Shown: positions 19,282 through 29,380, counted from the first letter of the stretch. The stretch is 35,000 nucleotides of DNA from Prorocentrum cordatum (GCA_963575745.1 CAUYUJ010008521.1:1-35000), one strand, 5' to 3'. The notes: generated by a model not told the origin, from the letters alone. A program made the numbers and translations.

Positions 19282-19499
19282 CTGGAGGGGGCCGGAGCGC
19301 CGGCAGGGTCCAGCTCGAGACGACGACGACGACAACGGCGACGACGGAGAGAGCGTCATCCACCGCCGCTTTACTGTGGGAAATTCCCCCCCCTCTTCCT
19401 CCGAACCCGGGGGGTCTCCCCTCCCCCTCCTCCGAAAATCCCCCCCTGCTCGACCCCTCCCCCACCCCTGACCCCTCCCCCACCCCCCCCTCCCCCTTT

Positions 19500-20062
19500 C
19501 CCCCCGGCAAACCCCCCCCTCCCCTACCCCCCCCCCTCCGGAAAACCAGGGGGGGGTCACTACCGGTTCGAACCGCCCCCCCCCCCCACACCGGAAAACC
19601 GGAGGGTCACTACCGGTCGAACCCTCCCCCCCTCCAGAAAACCAGGGGGGGGTCACTACCGGTTCGAACCCCCTCCCCCCCCTTACCAAAAAAGGGGGGG
19701 TTCATACCGGTTCGAGCACACCTCACACCCCCCCCACCCCTCGGAAAACCGGGAGGGGTCACTACCGGATCGAACCCCCTCCCTCGAAAACTGGGGGTTC
19801 CCTACCAACCCCACCCACCTTCTGGAAAACTGGAGGGGGATTCACCGGTTCGAATCCCCCCCCCCTCGGAAAATCGGGGGGGTCACTACCGGTTCGAACC
19901 CCTCCCCCCCTCCGCCCCCCAGAAAACCAGAGGGGTCACTACTGGCGGAACCCCTCCCCCCCCCCTCAGAAAACCGGGGGGGGTGTCACTACCGGTTCGA
20001 ACCCCCCTCCCCCCCCCCCTCCAGGGGGGCTCACTACCGGTTCGAACCCCCCCCCCCACGCT
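19500..20062 (+). repeat. About ten tandem units with TCACTACCGGTTCGAAC
   Basis: Units of 45-60 bp: a C-rich run, GGAAAACCGGGGGG, GTCACTACCGGTTCGAAC, then the next C-rich run. Unit length varies mainly through the C and G runs. Confidence 0.9.
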
Positions 20063-20079
20063 CACCGCCAGCAAACGAC

Positions 20080-21145
20080 TCCATGGTCCCTACCACCGTC
20101 CGCACCACATCCCCCACTGCTGTCCCCAGCACCACGTGTCCTCACCACCACTGTCCCCACTGTTCCCACCACCGTTCCCACTGTCCCCACCAGTGCCCTC
20201 CCCACTGTCGCACTGTCCCCACTGTCCCCACCACTGTTCCCACCACGGTTCCTCTCTCCCCACTTTCTCCACGGCCCCAACCACTGTCTCACTGTCCACA
20301 CTGTCCCCGCCGCTGTCCCACTGAGCTGTCCCACTGTTCCCACCACTGTTCCCACCACTGTCCCCACCACTGTCCCCGCTGTACCTTTGTCCCATTGTCC
20401 CACCGCCGTCCTCGCCACCGCCCTCACCACTGTCCCCACCACGACTGTACCCTCCACTGTCCCACTGTTTCCACCACATTCCCACTGTCCCCACACCACT
20501 GTCCCCACCACCACCGTCCCCACCACTGTCCCAATCCCCACTGTTCCCACCAGTGTCCCCGCTGTCCCCACCAGTGCCCCACCAGTGTCTCACTGTCCCC
20601 ACTCTCCCCACCATTGTCCCACCACGGTCCCACTCTCCCCGCTTTCCCCACAGTCCCCACCACTGTCCCACTGTACCCACCACTGTCCCACTGTCCCCGC
20701 CGCTGTCCCACTGTGCTGTCCCACCGTCCCCACTGTCCCCATCTCTCTCCCACTGTCCCCACTGTCCCCACCACTTTCCCCACTGTACTACTGTCCCACC
20801 ACTGTCCTCACCACCGCCTTCACCACTGTCCCCACCACAACCGTCCCCACCACTGTCCCACTGTCCCCATCACTCTCCCACTGTCCCCACTGTCCCCACC
20901 ACTTTCCCCACTGTACTACTGTCCCACCACTGTCCTCACCACCGCCTTCACCACTGTCCCCACCACAACAGTCCACACCACTGTCCCACTGTCCCCACCA
21001 CTGTCCCGCCGTCCCCTCACCACTGTCCCCACCACTGCCCGCACCACTGTCCCACTGTCCCCGCACCACTGTCCCCACCACCACTGTTCCCATCACTGTC
21101 CCAGCGTCCCCACCATTGTCCAACTGCCAACTGTCCCGAGGAGCG
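20080..21145 (+). repeat. (CCACTGTCC)n minisatellite with a 128-bp duplication
   Basis: About 1 kb of CCACTGTCCC/CACCACTGTC words of 9 and 12 bp. A larger block including CTTTCCCCACTGTACTACTG occurs at 20774 and again 128 bp downstream, nearly unchanged, showing recent segmental duplication within the array. Confidence 0.93.
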
Positions 21146-21164
21146 GGAATCGTTTGCCGGCGGC

Positions 21165-21370
21165 GAGGGAGGGGGGTTCGAACCGGTAGTGACCCCCCCG
21201 GTTTTCGAGAGGGGGGGGTTCGAACCGGTAGTGACCCCCCCCGTGTCATGATGGACTGGGGGGGGGAGGGGAGGGGTTCCAACCAGTAGTGACCCCCTCC
21301 CCCTGTTTTCGAGGGGGGGGGGGGGAAGGGTTGGGAACCCCCAGTGACCCCCCCCCCGGTTTTCCGCCAG
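21165..21370 (-). repeat. About four inverted units of the TCACTACCGGTTCGAAC repeat
   Basis: GTTCGAACCGGTAGTGACCC at about 21176 and 21218, with two more diverged units, in opposite orientation to 19500-20062. Confidence 0.9.
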
Positions 21371-21397
21371 CAGCGGTAGAACACGCTCTTTCCGACC

Positions 21398-21526
21398 ACG
21401 ACGACGGCGACGACGACGACAACGACGACGACGACGACGACGATGACGACGACGAGGACGACAGCGACGAAGACGACGACGACGACCACGACCACGACCA
21501 CGGCGACGACGACGACGACGACGACC

Positions 21527-21576
<50 letters not shown>

Positions 21577-21625
21577 CACGACCACGACCACGACGACCGC
21601 GACGACCACGACGACCACGACGAAG
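21398..21625. repeat. (GAC)n / (CGA)n tract
   Basis: About 225 bp of GAC triplets with CAC variants. The translations are poly-Asp, Thr or Val. Confidence 0.97.
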
Positions 21626-21879
21626 GTCTGGTTTGCACGATGGATAGCGGCGCCCCCGCCGCTCTTCAGCGGCGAACGAGGGGGAAGTGAGAAGGATAAG
21701 ACCTTCTCGAAAGGCAGCGGGGCCTCCTACAAGGCTTCTGGCCTCCTGACAGGCTTCCTTCGTCTTCGGGGAATGCCCAGAAGACCTCTCAGAAGGCCAG
21801 GGGACTGGGCGTGCGTGAGCGCCGACGCGACGAAGACGACAGCACTATGTCTCTCACGACGCACCCGGGCTGCTGAGGG

Positions 21880-22070
21880 AAGGAGAAGGAGGAGGAGGAG
21901 GAGGAGGAGGAGGAGGAGGAGGAGGAGGAGGAGAAGAAGGGGGAGGGAGAAAGGGAAGGGAGGGAGAGGGAGGAGGAGGAGGAGGAGGAGGAGGAGGAGG
22001 AGGAGGAGGAGGAGGTGGTGGATGAGGAGAAGGAAGAGAAGGAGGAGGCGGAGGAGGAGGAGGTGCCCCT
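21880..22070. repeat. (GGA)n purine tract
   Basis: Purine triplets with a GGGAGGGAGAAAGGG segment in the middle. Confidence 0.95.
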
Positions 22071-22163
22071 TTTCGGGCCCCTGAAGCGCCTGCGCGCACG
22101 GGGGCGGGCTGAAGGAGCAGCCATGGATGGGGCACCGCTGCCGCTGCTCCCGAGACCTCTCCC

Positions 22164-22271
22164 GGGGCGCGGTCTGACCAGGACTTCGAGGCGAATCAAG
22201 CGGTGGTGACGAGGGCCTCCCAGGAGGCCCAAAAAGGGGCAAACGAGGGAAGAGTAGCGACATGGATAAAT
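22164..22271 (+). repeat. Family D 108-bp repeat, copy 1
   Basis: Matches 22428-22535 with one difference seen (GGAGGCCC versus GGAAGCCC). It starts GGGGCGCGGTCTGACCAGG and ends CATGGATAAAT. Confidence 0.93.
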
Positions 22272-22427
22272 CCCACCAGCCCTCTGGGCGTCGGTGGTTT
22301 AGAGCGGTTCCTCTTCCACCCCTCCCTCTTCCCCTTCGGGGAGGGGTTTACCCCTCCCCCTACCCCTCCCCACTGACCTGGACAGGGGGTTCCGCGGCGC
22401 GTTGGAGCGCCCAAGATGGCCCAAGAC

Positions 22428-22535
22428 GGGGCGCGGTCTGACCAGGACTTCGAGGCGAATCAAGCGGTGGTGACGAGGGCCTCCCAGGAAGCCCAAAAAG
22501 GGGCAAACGAGGGAAGAGTAGCGACATGGATAAAT
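22428..22535 (+). repeat. Family D 108-bp repeat, copy 2
   Basis: Near-identical to copy 1, offset by 264 bp; the intervening sequence is not repeated. The boundaries are sharp on both sides. Confidence 0.93.
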
Positions 22536-22919
22536 TTTCCCCCTCTCAACGGAGGGACCTAAGGAACATCGAGCCCCATCCGAACCCAAACTGCTCCGTA
22601 GTTTAGCGTCTGCTGGTCAAGTTCGGGGCGCTTTAAAGTTGGCCCCCGCTAGCCCGAACCACCACCAACCCTCGAGCGGCGGCGGGCGGGAATCCCAAGC
22701 ACTCGGTGTGGCTACGGACACTTTCCCGAGATGCCACTGGAAGCCTCGCAGGAAACGTCGGGATCCGAACTAACTATGGCTGCGGGCACCTTCCCTGGCT
22801 GTTCGAAACAATGGTTTAATGTGTAGGGGATAGCGCATGTTACGCGGGGGGGGGGGCGTGGGGGGGGGGGGGGAGCGGTAACTGGGGCCGCGGCGCGCAC
22901 CCCCTGAGGCGCGCCGCCT
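22536..22919. other. No gene; decayed repeat fragments
   Basis: A family fragment with GACCTAAGGAAC lies near 22552. 22690-22800 has two related segments (GGGATCCGAAC..GGCTGCGGGCACCTTCCC) that resemble 27905-28060. A G-run cluster is at 22844-22875. Confidence 0.5.
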
Positions 22920-22930
22920 ACGTCGTCGTT

Positions 22931-23014
<84 letters not shown>

Positions 23015-23015
23015 C
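22920..23015. repeat. (GTC)n tract
   Basis: About 95 bp of GTC triplets, of opposite polarity to the (GAC)n tract at 21398-21625. Confidence 0.98.
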
Positions 23016-23039
23016 TCGCCGCCCCAGCCAACAGCGCCT

Positions 23040-25168
23040 CTGCACACAGCACGGGCTCTGTACAATGCCTGTGTGCACCAGGGCTGCTACAGAAATCGTG
23101 TGCGTGTGCGCCACGGCGACTGTGTACACCATAACAACCGCGTGCACCACGACGCCTGTGTACATGGCGCGATCTGTGCCTGCGTGCACCATAGCCGCTG
23201 TTTCAGCACCCCCTGTGCACCACAGCGCCTGGGCACAACGCAAAATTCGTGTACGCCTGGAAGGCAATACCGACGGGGCCAAGCTCCGAAAAATCGTCGG
23301 GGGCCCGAACGTATCAAGTTCAATGTTTTTCTGGCCCCAGAAACGCTGGGATATGTTGGGCCCACAGCGCCTGCGTACGCCATAGCGACTGCGCACGTCA
23401 TGGCAACTGCGCGCACCACGGCGCCCGTGAACACCGCGCGGCTTGGGAGCGCGCGGAGCGGCGTTAGCCAGGGGAATACACGCAGGACAACATTACCAGC
23501 AGGAGGTGTTGGAGGAGCAAGAGAAGCTCGTTGCAAGAGCAGGAGCAGCAGGAGGAGCAGGAGCAGCAAGAGGAGCAGGAAGAGCAGGCACACTGCCTGC
23601 GTGTACCACACAATTTGCGTACACCTCCACGGTCCCGACGGAGCCAAAGTCCGGGAAATTGCTGGGGGCCCGAGTGTAACATACACTATATCCTATATTG
23701 TGATATTATGATTTGATTACGATTATTGGTTTTTCTGACCCGAAGAACGCTTAGACATTTTGAGCCCACAGCGAATGTGAAACACAACGCCTGTGTGCAC
23801 GGAACTGAAGAGGGAGGAGGAGTAAGAAGTGCGAAGATATGCGTGGGCCCATTCTAGTCCACAGCGCACGCTTACATCGTAGCAACCTTGCGCGCTACAG
23901 CGATTGTGTACACCACGGCGCCTGTGTACACCACAGGGCTTGTGATGTGTACACCGCTATGCTTGCGTACACCTTTTATGCCTGCGTACACCACGGCTAC
24001 TGCTGCAACGACAGATGCGTGCGCCAGAACGCCCGTGCACACAGCACTGCCTGGAGACAATTTTTTTAATCAGCGATAACCCGATTTATCCGGGGGGGGA
24101 GGGGGCCGACCAATAACCTAACCTTCGTGCTATGGGCAGCCCTGCATATGCCCGCGCGCATTAGTGCCGCGGCCCCTACAGCTGCTGACGATGCTGCCGC
24201 GATGCTACTAGTGGTACTGCAACGATGCGGGCGCCGTCTGAGAATGCCTAGGGATGTCTGGACAACTAAGCGTAGCCGCGAAGTCTTGTGTACAAGAGTG
24301 CACCACACTGCCTGTGAGCAGTACAACACACGCGTGCGCCACAACGGACTTGCACCCCACAGGTGCTGCTGCAGCAGAGGCTTCTGCGTGCACCACAGCG
24401 CCTGTGTACACCCCGATGCCTGCGCACACCACAGGAGCAACGTGCACCACAGCGTATGGCGAGCATTTGCGCCACAGCGCTTCCGTGCGCCTCCAGGTTG
24501 CCGCCGGAGCGCGAAATGTGGAAAATCCCCGGGGGCCCGAACGTAACAAAACATTGAATGTAACTTAGTTGTGATTATTGATTTTCTGGCCCAGGGTACG
24601 GTCTCTCTCTCCCCGTTTTTCGCCGACTACGTTTGTGTACACCACAGCGCTTGTCTAGCGTGCGCCACGACGCCGTTGTACACCACAGCTGCTCGTGTAC
24701 ACCGCAGCGCCGTCTAGACAACAGTGCCTGTGTACACGACAATGCCTGCGTACACGAGAACACCCGTGCGCACCACAGCGCCTGTGTATACTGCGGTGCT
24801 TGTGCACATCACAGACGCCGCGTGCAACACAGCGCATGGCAGACATTTGCGCCACAGCGCTTCCGTGCACCTCCAAGGTCCCGCCGGGGCCCAAATCTGG
24901 GAAATCGCCGGGGGCCCGAACGTATCAAATTCAATATGTAAGTTGTGTGATTATGGATTTTCCTGGCCCGGGGTGCGGTACCCCCGTTGTTGGCCGACCA
25001 TGTTTGTGCACACCACAACGCCTGTCTAGCGTGCGCCACGACGCCTTTGCACACCACAGCTGCATGTGTACGCCGCAGCGCCTGTCTAAACAACAATGCC
25101 TGTATACACCACAACCACAGTGCCTGCGTACACCACAACACCCGTGTGCACCGCAGCGCCTGTGTACA

Positions 25169-25205
<37 letters not shown>

Positions 25206-25830
25206 CTGTGAATACGAGAACGCCTATGTGCACCACGGCTGCTGCTTTAGCACCATACTCGTGCACCACAGCTCCGGTGCACCGAAGTGCTTGTGTACAC
25301 CAGAGAACTGCGTACATTTCCAGGGCCACCAGCAGGACCGAACTCCAAAAAATCGTGGGGAATCCGAACGTATCAAATCCAATATGTAAGCTATTTGTGA
25401 TTATTGATTTTCCTTGCGCAAGGAAAGGCCCACAACGCCTGTGCATATCATAGCGAATGTGTGCACAGCAGCGGATGCGTACACCGCAGCGCTTGTGTAC
25501 ACCACAAGGCGTGGTACACCGCAATGACAGTGCACCACAGTGCTTCTGCACACCACCTTGTCGGAGATGCCTGCGTGCATGGTAACTGCTGTTGCAACAA
25601 CAGTTGCACACACCACAAAGCCTGTCTTTACCATACTGCCTGGGCGCATCACGATGCCCGCGTGCACCGAGCGACCTACGTGCACTTATGCCTGCGTGCA
25701 CCACAACGCCTGCATACACAAAGATATTGCTGCAACAGCAGCAAATTCGCGCACCAAATCGCCTCGCTGCCTGTGCACAACGCAATGCCTGTGTATGCCC
25801 ACGTGCACGTCCAGGTGCCTATGGACGACG
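23040..25830 (+). repeat. 18-bp minisatellite in a higher-order array
   Basis: The basic unit is close to CACCACAGCGCCTGTGTA (18 bp, six codons), seen in long runs, for example 24722-24820. At about 23280, 23650, 24520, 24900 and 25350 the runs are broken by a shared module of about 100 bp: GGGGGCCCGAACGTATCAAA, then AATGTAAGTTGTGTGATTAT-like AT-rich sequence, then TTTTCYGGCCC. The repeating module plus runs gives a rough 0.36-0.45 kb higher-order period, skipped once near 24100. (AC)n is at 25170-25202. The frames translate to Cys-Val-His-His-Ser-Ala repeats, but stops interrupt them at each module. Confidence 0.85.
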
Positions 25831-25855
25831 TCGGTCGTCGTGAGTCATCGGTGTC

Positions 25856-25952
25856 GTCGTCATCGCCGTTCGTCGTCGTCTATCGTCGTCTATCGTCGTC
25901 TATCGTCGTCTGTCGTCGTCTGTCATCGTCTGTCGTCTGTCGTCTGCCGTCT

Positions 25953-26015
<63 letters not shown>
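25856..26015. repeat. (GTC)n tract with TCTGTCGTC variants
   Basis: Starts with TATCGTCGTC and TGTCGTCGTC decamers, then pure GTC to 26015. It bounds the 18-bp array on the right, as 22920-23015 does on the left, in the same orientation. Confidence 0.97.
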
Positions 26016-26289
26016 TCCCCGTGCCACTCCAAGCCCCAACGCTTCGCCAACGTGCATCCAAACACCAGCTTGCTGTGGCGACCACCACCGCGCCGTTGAA
26101 CACAGCGTTCCCTGCAAGCTCCCTGCCTGCGCACCCCCCTGGACCTGCACAACCGGCTAGGTCAGGTTATTCTGGTGCGGGAGGGGGGGGCCGGCGAGCC
26201 CGATAACCTGGGTGATCGCCCGACCCTAAAAAATTATCCTGGCGAAGGACCCGACCATATGCAATTGTGAATAACGCTTTGTGGGTGCC

Positions 26290-26520
26290 GCTTTCGGTGG
26301 GGCTCCCTATGGGGCCACGAAAGGCGTGCCACGAAACGCTGTCCTGGGCGTACGGGACGCATGCGGGCGGTAGCACTGGGGCCTTTGGTGGAGCTGCCTA
26401 TGGAGCCACGAAACGCTGTCCTGGGCGTACGGGACGCATGCGGGCGGTAGCACTGGGGCCTTCGGTGCAGTTCCCTATGGGACCACGAAACGCTGTCCTG
26501 GGCCCTCGGCGACGAAATGT
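26290..26520 (+). repeat. 77-bp tandem repeat, variant of the 90-bp satellite
   Basis: ACGAAACGCTGTCCTGGGCG recurs at 26331, 26408 and 26484 with a 76-77 bp period. It shares GGTGGAGCTCCCTATGGGGC and ACTGGGGCC with the 90-bp units that follow, but has a different central part. Confidence 0.9.
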
Positions 26521-27625
26521 GTGAAGGGTGTGCCGAAATGGGCGCGGTGCCGCCATGCCAACGCAGCCACTGGGGCCCTCGGTGGAGCTCCCTATGGGGC
26601 CACGAAACGTGTGACGGGTGTGCCGAATGGGTGCGGTGCCGCCATGCCAACGCAGCCACTGGGGCCCTCGGTGGAGCTCCCTACGGGGCCACGAAACATG
26701 TGAGGGGTGTGTCGACATGGGTGCGGTGCCGCCATGCCAACGCAGCCATTGGGGCCCTCGGTGGAGCTCCCTATGGGGCCACGAAACGTGTGAGGGGTGT
26801 GCCGAAATGGGTGCGGTGTCGCCATGCCAACGCAGCCACTTGGGCCGTCGGTGGAGCTCCCTATGGGGCCACGAAGCGTGTGAGGGGTGTGCCGAAATGG
26901 GTGCGGCGCCGCCATGCCAACGCAGCCACAGGGGCCCTCGGTGGAGCTCCCTATGGGGCCACGAAACGTGTGAGGGGTGTGCCGAATGGGTGCGGTGCCG
27001 CCATGCCAACGCAGCCACTGGGGCCCTCGGTGGAGCTCCCTATGAGGGCCACGAAACGTGTGAGGGGTGTGCCGAAATGGGTGCGAAATGGGGTGCGGTG
27101 CCGCCATGCCAACGCAGCCATTGGGGCCCTCGGTGGAGCTCCCTATGGGGCCACGAAACGTGTGAGGGGTGTGCCGAAATGGGTGCGGTGCCGCCATGCC
27201 AACGCAGCCACTGGGGCCCTCGGTGGAGCTCCCTATGGGGCCACGAAACGTGTGAGGGGTGTGCCGAAATGGGTGCGGCGCCGCCATGCGAACGCAGCCA
27301 CTGGGGCCCTCGGTGGAGCTCCCTATGGGGCCACGAAACGTGTGAGGGGTGTGCCGAAATGGGTGCGGTGCGCCATGCCAACGCAGCCACTGGGGCCTCG
27401 GTGGAGCTCCCTATGGGGCCACGAAACGTGTGAGGGGTGTGCCGAAATGGGTGTGCGGGACCGCCATGCCAACGCAGCCACTGGGGCCCTCGGTGGAGCT
27501 CCCTATGGGGCCACGAAACGTGTGAGGGGTGTGCCGAAATGGGTGCGGTGCCGCCATGCCAACGCAGCCACTGGGGCCCTCGGTGGAGCTCCCTATGGGG
27601 CCACGAAACGTGTGAGGGGTGTGCT
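26521..27625 (+). repeat. 90-bp tandem satellite, about twelve units
   Basis: Unit: GTGAGGGGTGTGCCGAAATG, GGTGCGGTGCCGCCATGCC, AACGCAGCCACTGGGGCC, CTCGGTGGAGCTCCCTATGG, GGCCACGAAAC. The GTGWSGGGTGT mark recurs near 26521, 26611, 26700, 26790, 26880, 26970, 27060, 27162, 27252, 27342, 27430, 27522 and 27612. One unit has a 12-bp insertion (102 bp). Others carry 1-2 bp indels that often compensate. The array is very homogeneous and ends abruptly at 27625. It can be read open for about 370 residues on the plus strand and is also long open on the minus strand, so openness alone is not evidence of coding. Confidence 0.95.
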
Positions 27626-28170
27626 GTGATAGTGGGAGGAGGGAGAAGGCAGAGGGAGGAAGGAAGGAAGGAGTGAACGCGGGGCGCTGTCTCTTCAAAA
27701 CGAGGACCCAACACCACAGGATGGTTGGGAAAAAAGCCTTCTGCGTGCACAGAAGTGCACGCCCGCGTGCACGACAGACCCTAGGCCGCCCGGGCTCGTG
27801 CGCTGGATCGGGGCCGGGGCGTTACCGCTACGGGGGGGAAATGAGGGAGGGGTAACATGCGTTTTCTCTTGGGGTGAATAAAATAGATGTCTCTTCCCGG
27901 AAGCCTCCAGGGCATCTGGCTTCGAACTCCTACGGCCACGGACACCTCCGAGGATGCTCCCGGAAGCCTCTCTGGCCACACCGGGGCCGAGCACCCGACA
28001 GCGGGCACACCCGTGATGTTCCGGGAAGTCTCTTTGGACGATCGGGATCCGAACGCCCACATAATCCCTCCCGCTCGCCTGCCGCGGCCTGACCGGCTGC
28101 GACGGTGGTGCCTATTGCACAGAAAGTCCGCAAGCCCGCGGACGAGGTCGATCCCTGACACCGGGCACAG
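27626..28170. other. No gene; 60-65-bp diverged repeat near 27900-28060
   Basis: CCCGGAAGCCTC...GGCCACRSCGG segments occur two to three times in 27905-28060 and relate to 22690-22800. The remaining sequence is unremarkable. Confidence 0.5.
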
Positions 28171-28177
28171 TGAACGG

Positions 28178-28665
28178 TCCAGGAGGAGGAGCAGGAGGAG
28201 GAGGAGGAGGAGGAGGAGGAGGAGGAGGAGGAGGAGTGGAGGAGAGGAAGAGGAGCCCAGGGGAGGGGAGGAGGAGACGGAGGAGGAGGAGGAAGAGGAG
28301 AAGGAGGAGGGGGGAGGAGGAGAGGAGAGAGGAGGAGGAGGACGAGGAAGAGGGGGGAGAACCTGGCAACCTCCGAGAGACGAGAGGTCCGACGCCCGCG
28401 TCCCCCCCCCCCGCCCCCCGCCTGCTGGACCTGGGCCGGAGGAGCCCGCCCCTGAGGTGAGAGCACAGATGGGAGGGCACCAGCTATACTCGGGAGCGGC
28501 CAGGAGGGGAGTGTCCAAGAGGGGGGGGGGGGGGGGGGGGGGGGGCAGATCATGACCGGCGGCATGTGCGCGGCCCAGCGGGGGGGCCAGGAACGTAATG
28601 AAAGAAGAAGAAGAAGAAGAAGAAGAAGAAGAAGAAGAAGAAGAAGAAGAAGAAAAAGAAGAAGA
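28178..28665. repeat. (GGA)n tract, G run and (GAA)n tract
   Basis: GGA-rich purine at 28178-28360, a G run of more than 20 bases at about 28521-28545, and (GAA)n at 28603-28665. Confidence 0.92.
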
Positions 28666-28882
28666 GGCGCCATGACAAATTGGGAAATATCATGGCCCAC
28701 GCCATGATATCCACCCCCCCCCAGTGATCACCCCTCTCTCTGCCGCCCGCGATGTGCACCAGCGCCGATCCCGGCCAGGATCCCCCTGGGCCCAGGATCG
28801 GTGTGTACGCCCCCCCTGGCCGTCGGCAGAAGGCACCTGCACCGATCCCGTGCCCAGGACCGGACTGGCCAGGCTCGGTGTA

Positions 28883-29056
28883 GTCGGCGGTGGACAAACC
28901 TCCCTTTAGTAAACCTCCCCTTCGTGAAAAGCGCCTGGGACCGAAACCTACGGAACTGGACCCGCAAAAATGACGGCCGCGGCGCCCCCTCGCGAAGCGA
29001 AAACGGTCAATGCCTTAACCGACGTGTCAGGGCAGGAGGTCTGTCCACCCCCGATG
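28883..29056. mobile_element. TA-flanked MITE family T, copy 2
   Basis: Left GTCGGCGGTGGACAAACCTC and right GAGGTCTGTCCACCCCCGATG are inverted repeats. TA lies at 28881-28882 and 29057-29058. It aligns along its whole length with 14520-14694. It lies about 50 bp inside the proposed intron, next to the 29106-29211 exon. Confidence 0.85.
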
Positions 29057-29105
29057 TAGGTGTGTAGCTGGTGCCCTCCGAGGAGGGCGGGCGTCCGGGG
29101 CGGAC

Positions 29106-29211
29106 CCGGCGCGGCGCTCTCGGTGGCGAGGGCGGGGGCCGCGATTCGCCCGCCCAGGGGGCCGCCGTTTGCGGCCTTCTCCTTCTCCTTTGCCGCGGCC
29201 ACCTCCCTCTC
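29106..29211 (-). CDS. eIF4G upstream exon candidate (Lys/Glu helix to Gly/Pro/Ala linker)
   Basis: Minus strand, 106 bp. It reads EREVAAAKEKEKAANGG, then PLGGRIAAPALATESAAP plus one base (G). It begins directly after a strong acceptor, TTGTTCCTCCAG. GT at 29105-29104 (CCGG|GTCCGC) is a usable donor and leaves one base that joins GT from the 19197-19281 exon as Gly. Without splicing, the frame runs into the family T MITE. The charged start continues the composition of the 29711-29881 exon. No domain is identifiable; intrinsically disordered and helical charged segments are usual in the N-terminal part of eIF4G. Confidence 0.6.
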
Positions 29212-29224
29212 CTGGAGGAACAAC

Positions 29225-29352
29225 TGGCCATCGCTCGGACGTCCATTCCCTGTGCTTTTTTCGGTTTCGTGCGTGGTTCTTTCGCTGAATGATCAAGGAC
29301 GTTCCTAGATGGTCCTCGCCGAAGGAAAAATGCACACGTCCGAGCGATGCCA
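29225..29352. mobile_element. MITE-like element family C, copy 1
   Basis: TGGCCATCGCTCGGACGT at the left and ACGTCCGAGCGATGCCA at the right are inverted. The interior AATGATCAAGGAC..CCTAGATGGTCCT is shared with 34894-35000. Its left end is about 14 bp outside the acceptor of the 29106-29211 exon. Confidence 0.7.
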
Positions 29353-29380
29353 AGACAGGGGCGGGATGCGCACGATTCCT

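Larger units (their letters stand above)
19350..21389. mobile_element. 2-kb inverted-repeat-bounded block of nested satellites
   Basis: Outer ends AGAGCGTCATCCACCGCCGC (left) and GCAGCGGTAGAACACGCTCT (right) are inverted with 17 of 21 bases matching. Inside, units containing TCACTACCGGTTCGAACCCC are tandem on the left (about 19500-20060) and lie in the opposite orientation on the right (21165-21370). An inner inverted pair, CGCCAGCAAACGACTCC (about 20066) and GAATCGTTTGCCGGCGG (about 21148), immediately bounds the central minisatellite. The symmetric layout suggests one unit, perhaps a Foldback-like element. No transposase or clear target duplication was found. Confidence 0.55.
19282..29105 (-). 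other. Proposed giant eIF4G intron (about 9.8 kb)
   Basis: Spans the repeat blocks between the exon candidates at 19197-19281 and 29106-29211. It would start GTCCGC and end CCCCTCCAG on the minus strand, so both ends are canonical. The content is satellites, triplet tracts and MITE-like elements only. Confidence 0.45.

Noticed and set aside
23040-25830. A Cys/His-rich zinc-binding repeat protein
   Set aside because: The Cys-Val-His-His pattern comes from the 18-bp repeat. Frames are broken at every AT-rich module and no start or splice structure supports a gene.
24060-26215. Shared GGTTAT...ATAACC hairpins near 24070 and 26165
   Set aside because: The similarity is short and dominated by G/C runs, too weak to call a family.
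23040-27625. CRISPR array
   Set aside because: Units are contiguous tandem repeats without unique equal-length spacers, and the genome is eukaryotic.
26517-27629. A 370-residue repeat protein from the 90-bp satellite
   Set aside because: The opposite strand is equally open over long stretches and the array behaves as a satellite. Kept as a repeat, with the coding idea only in the findings.
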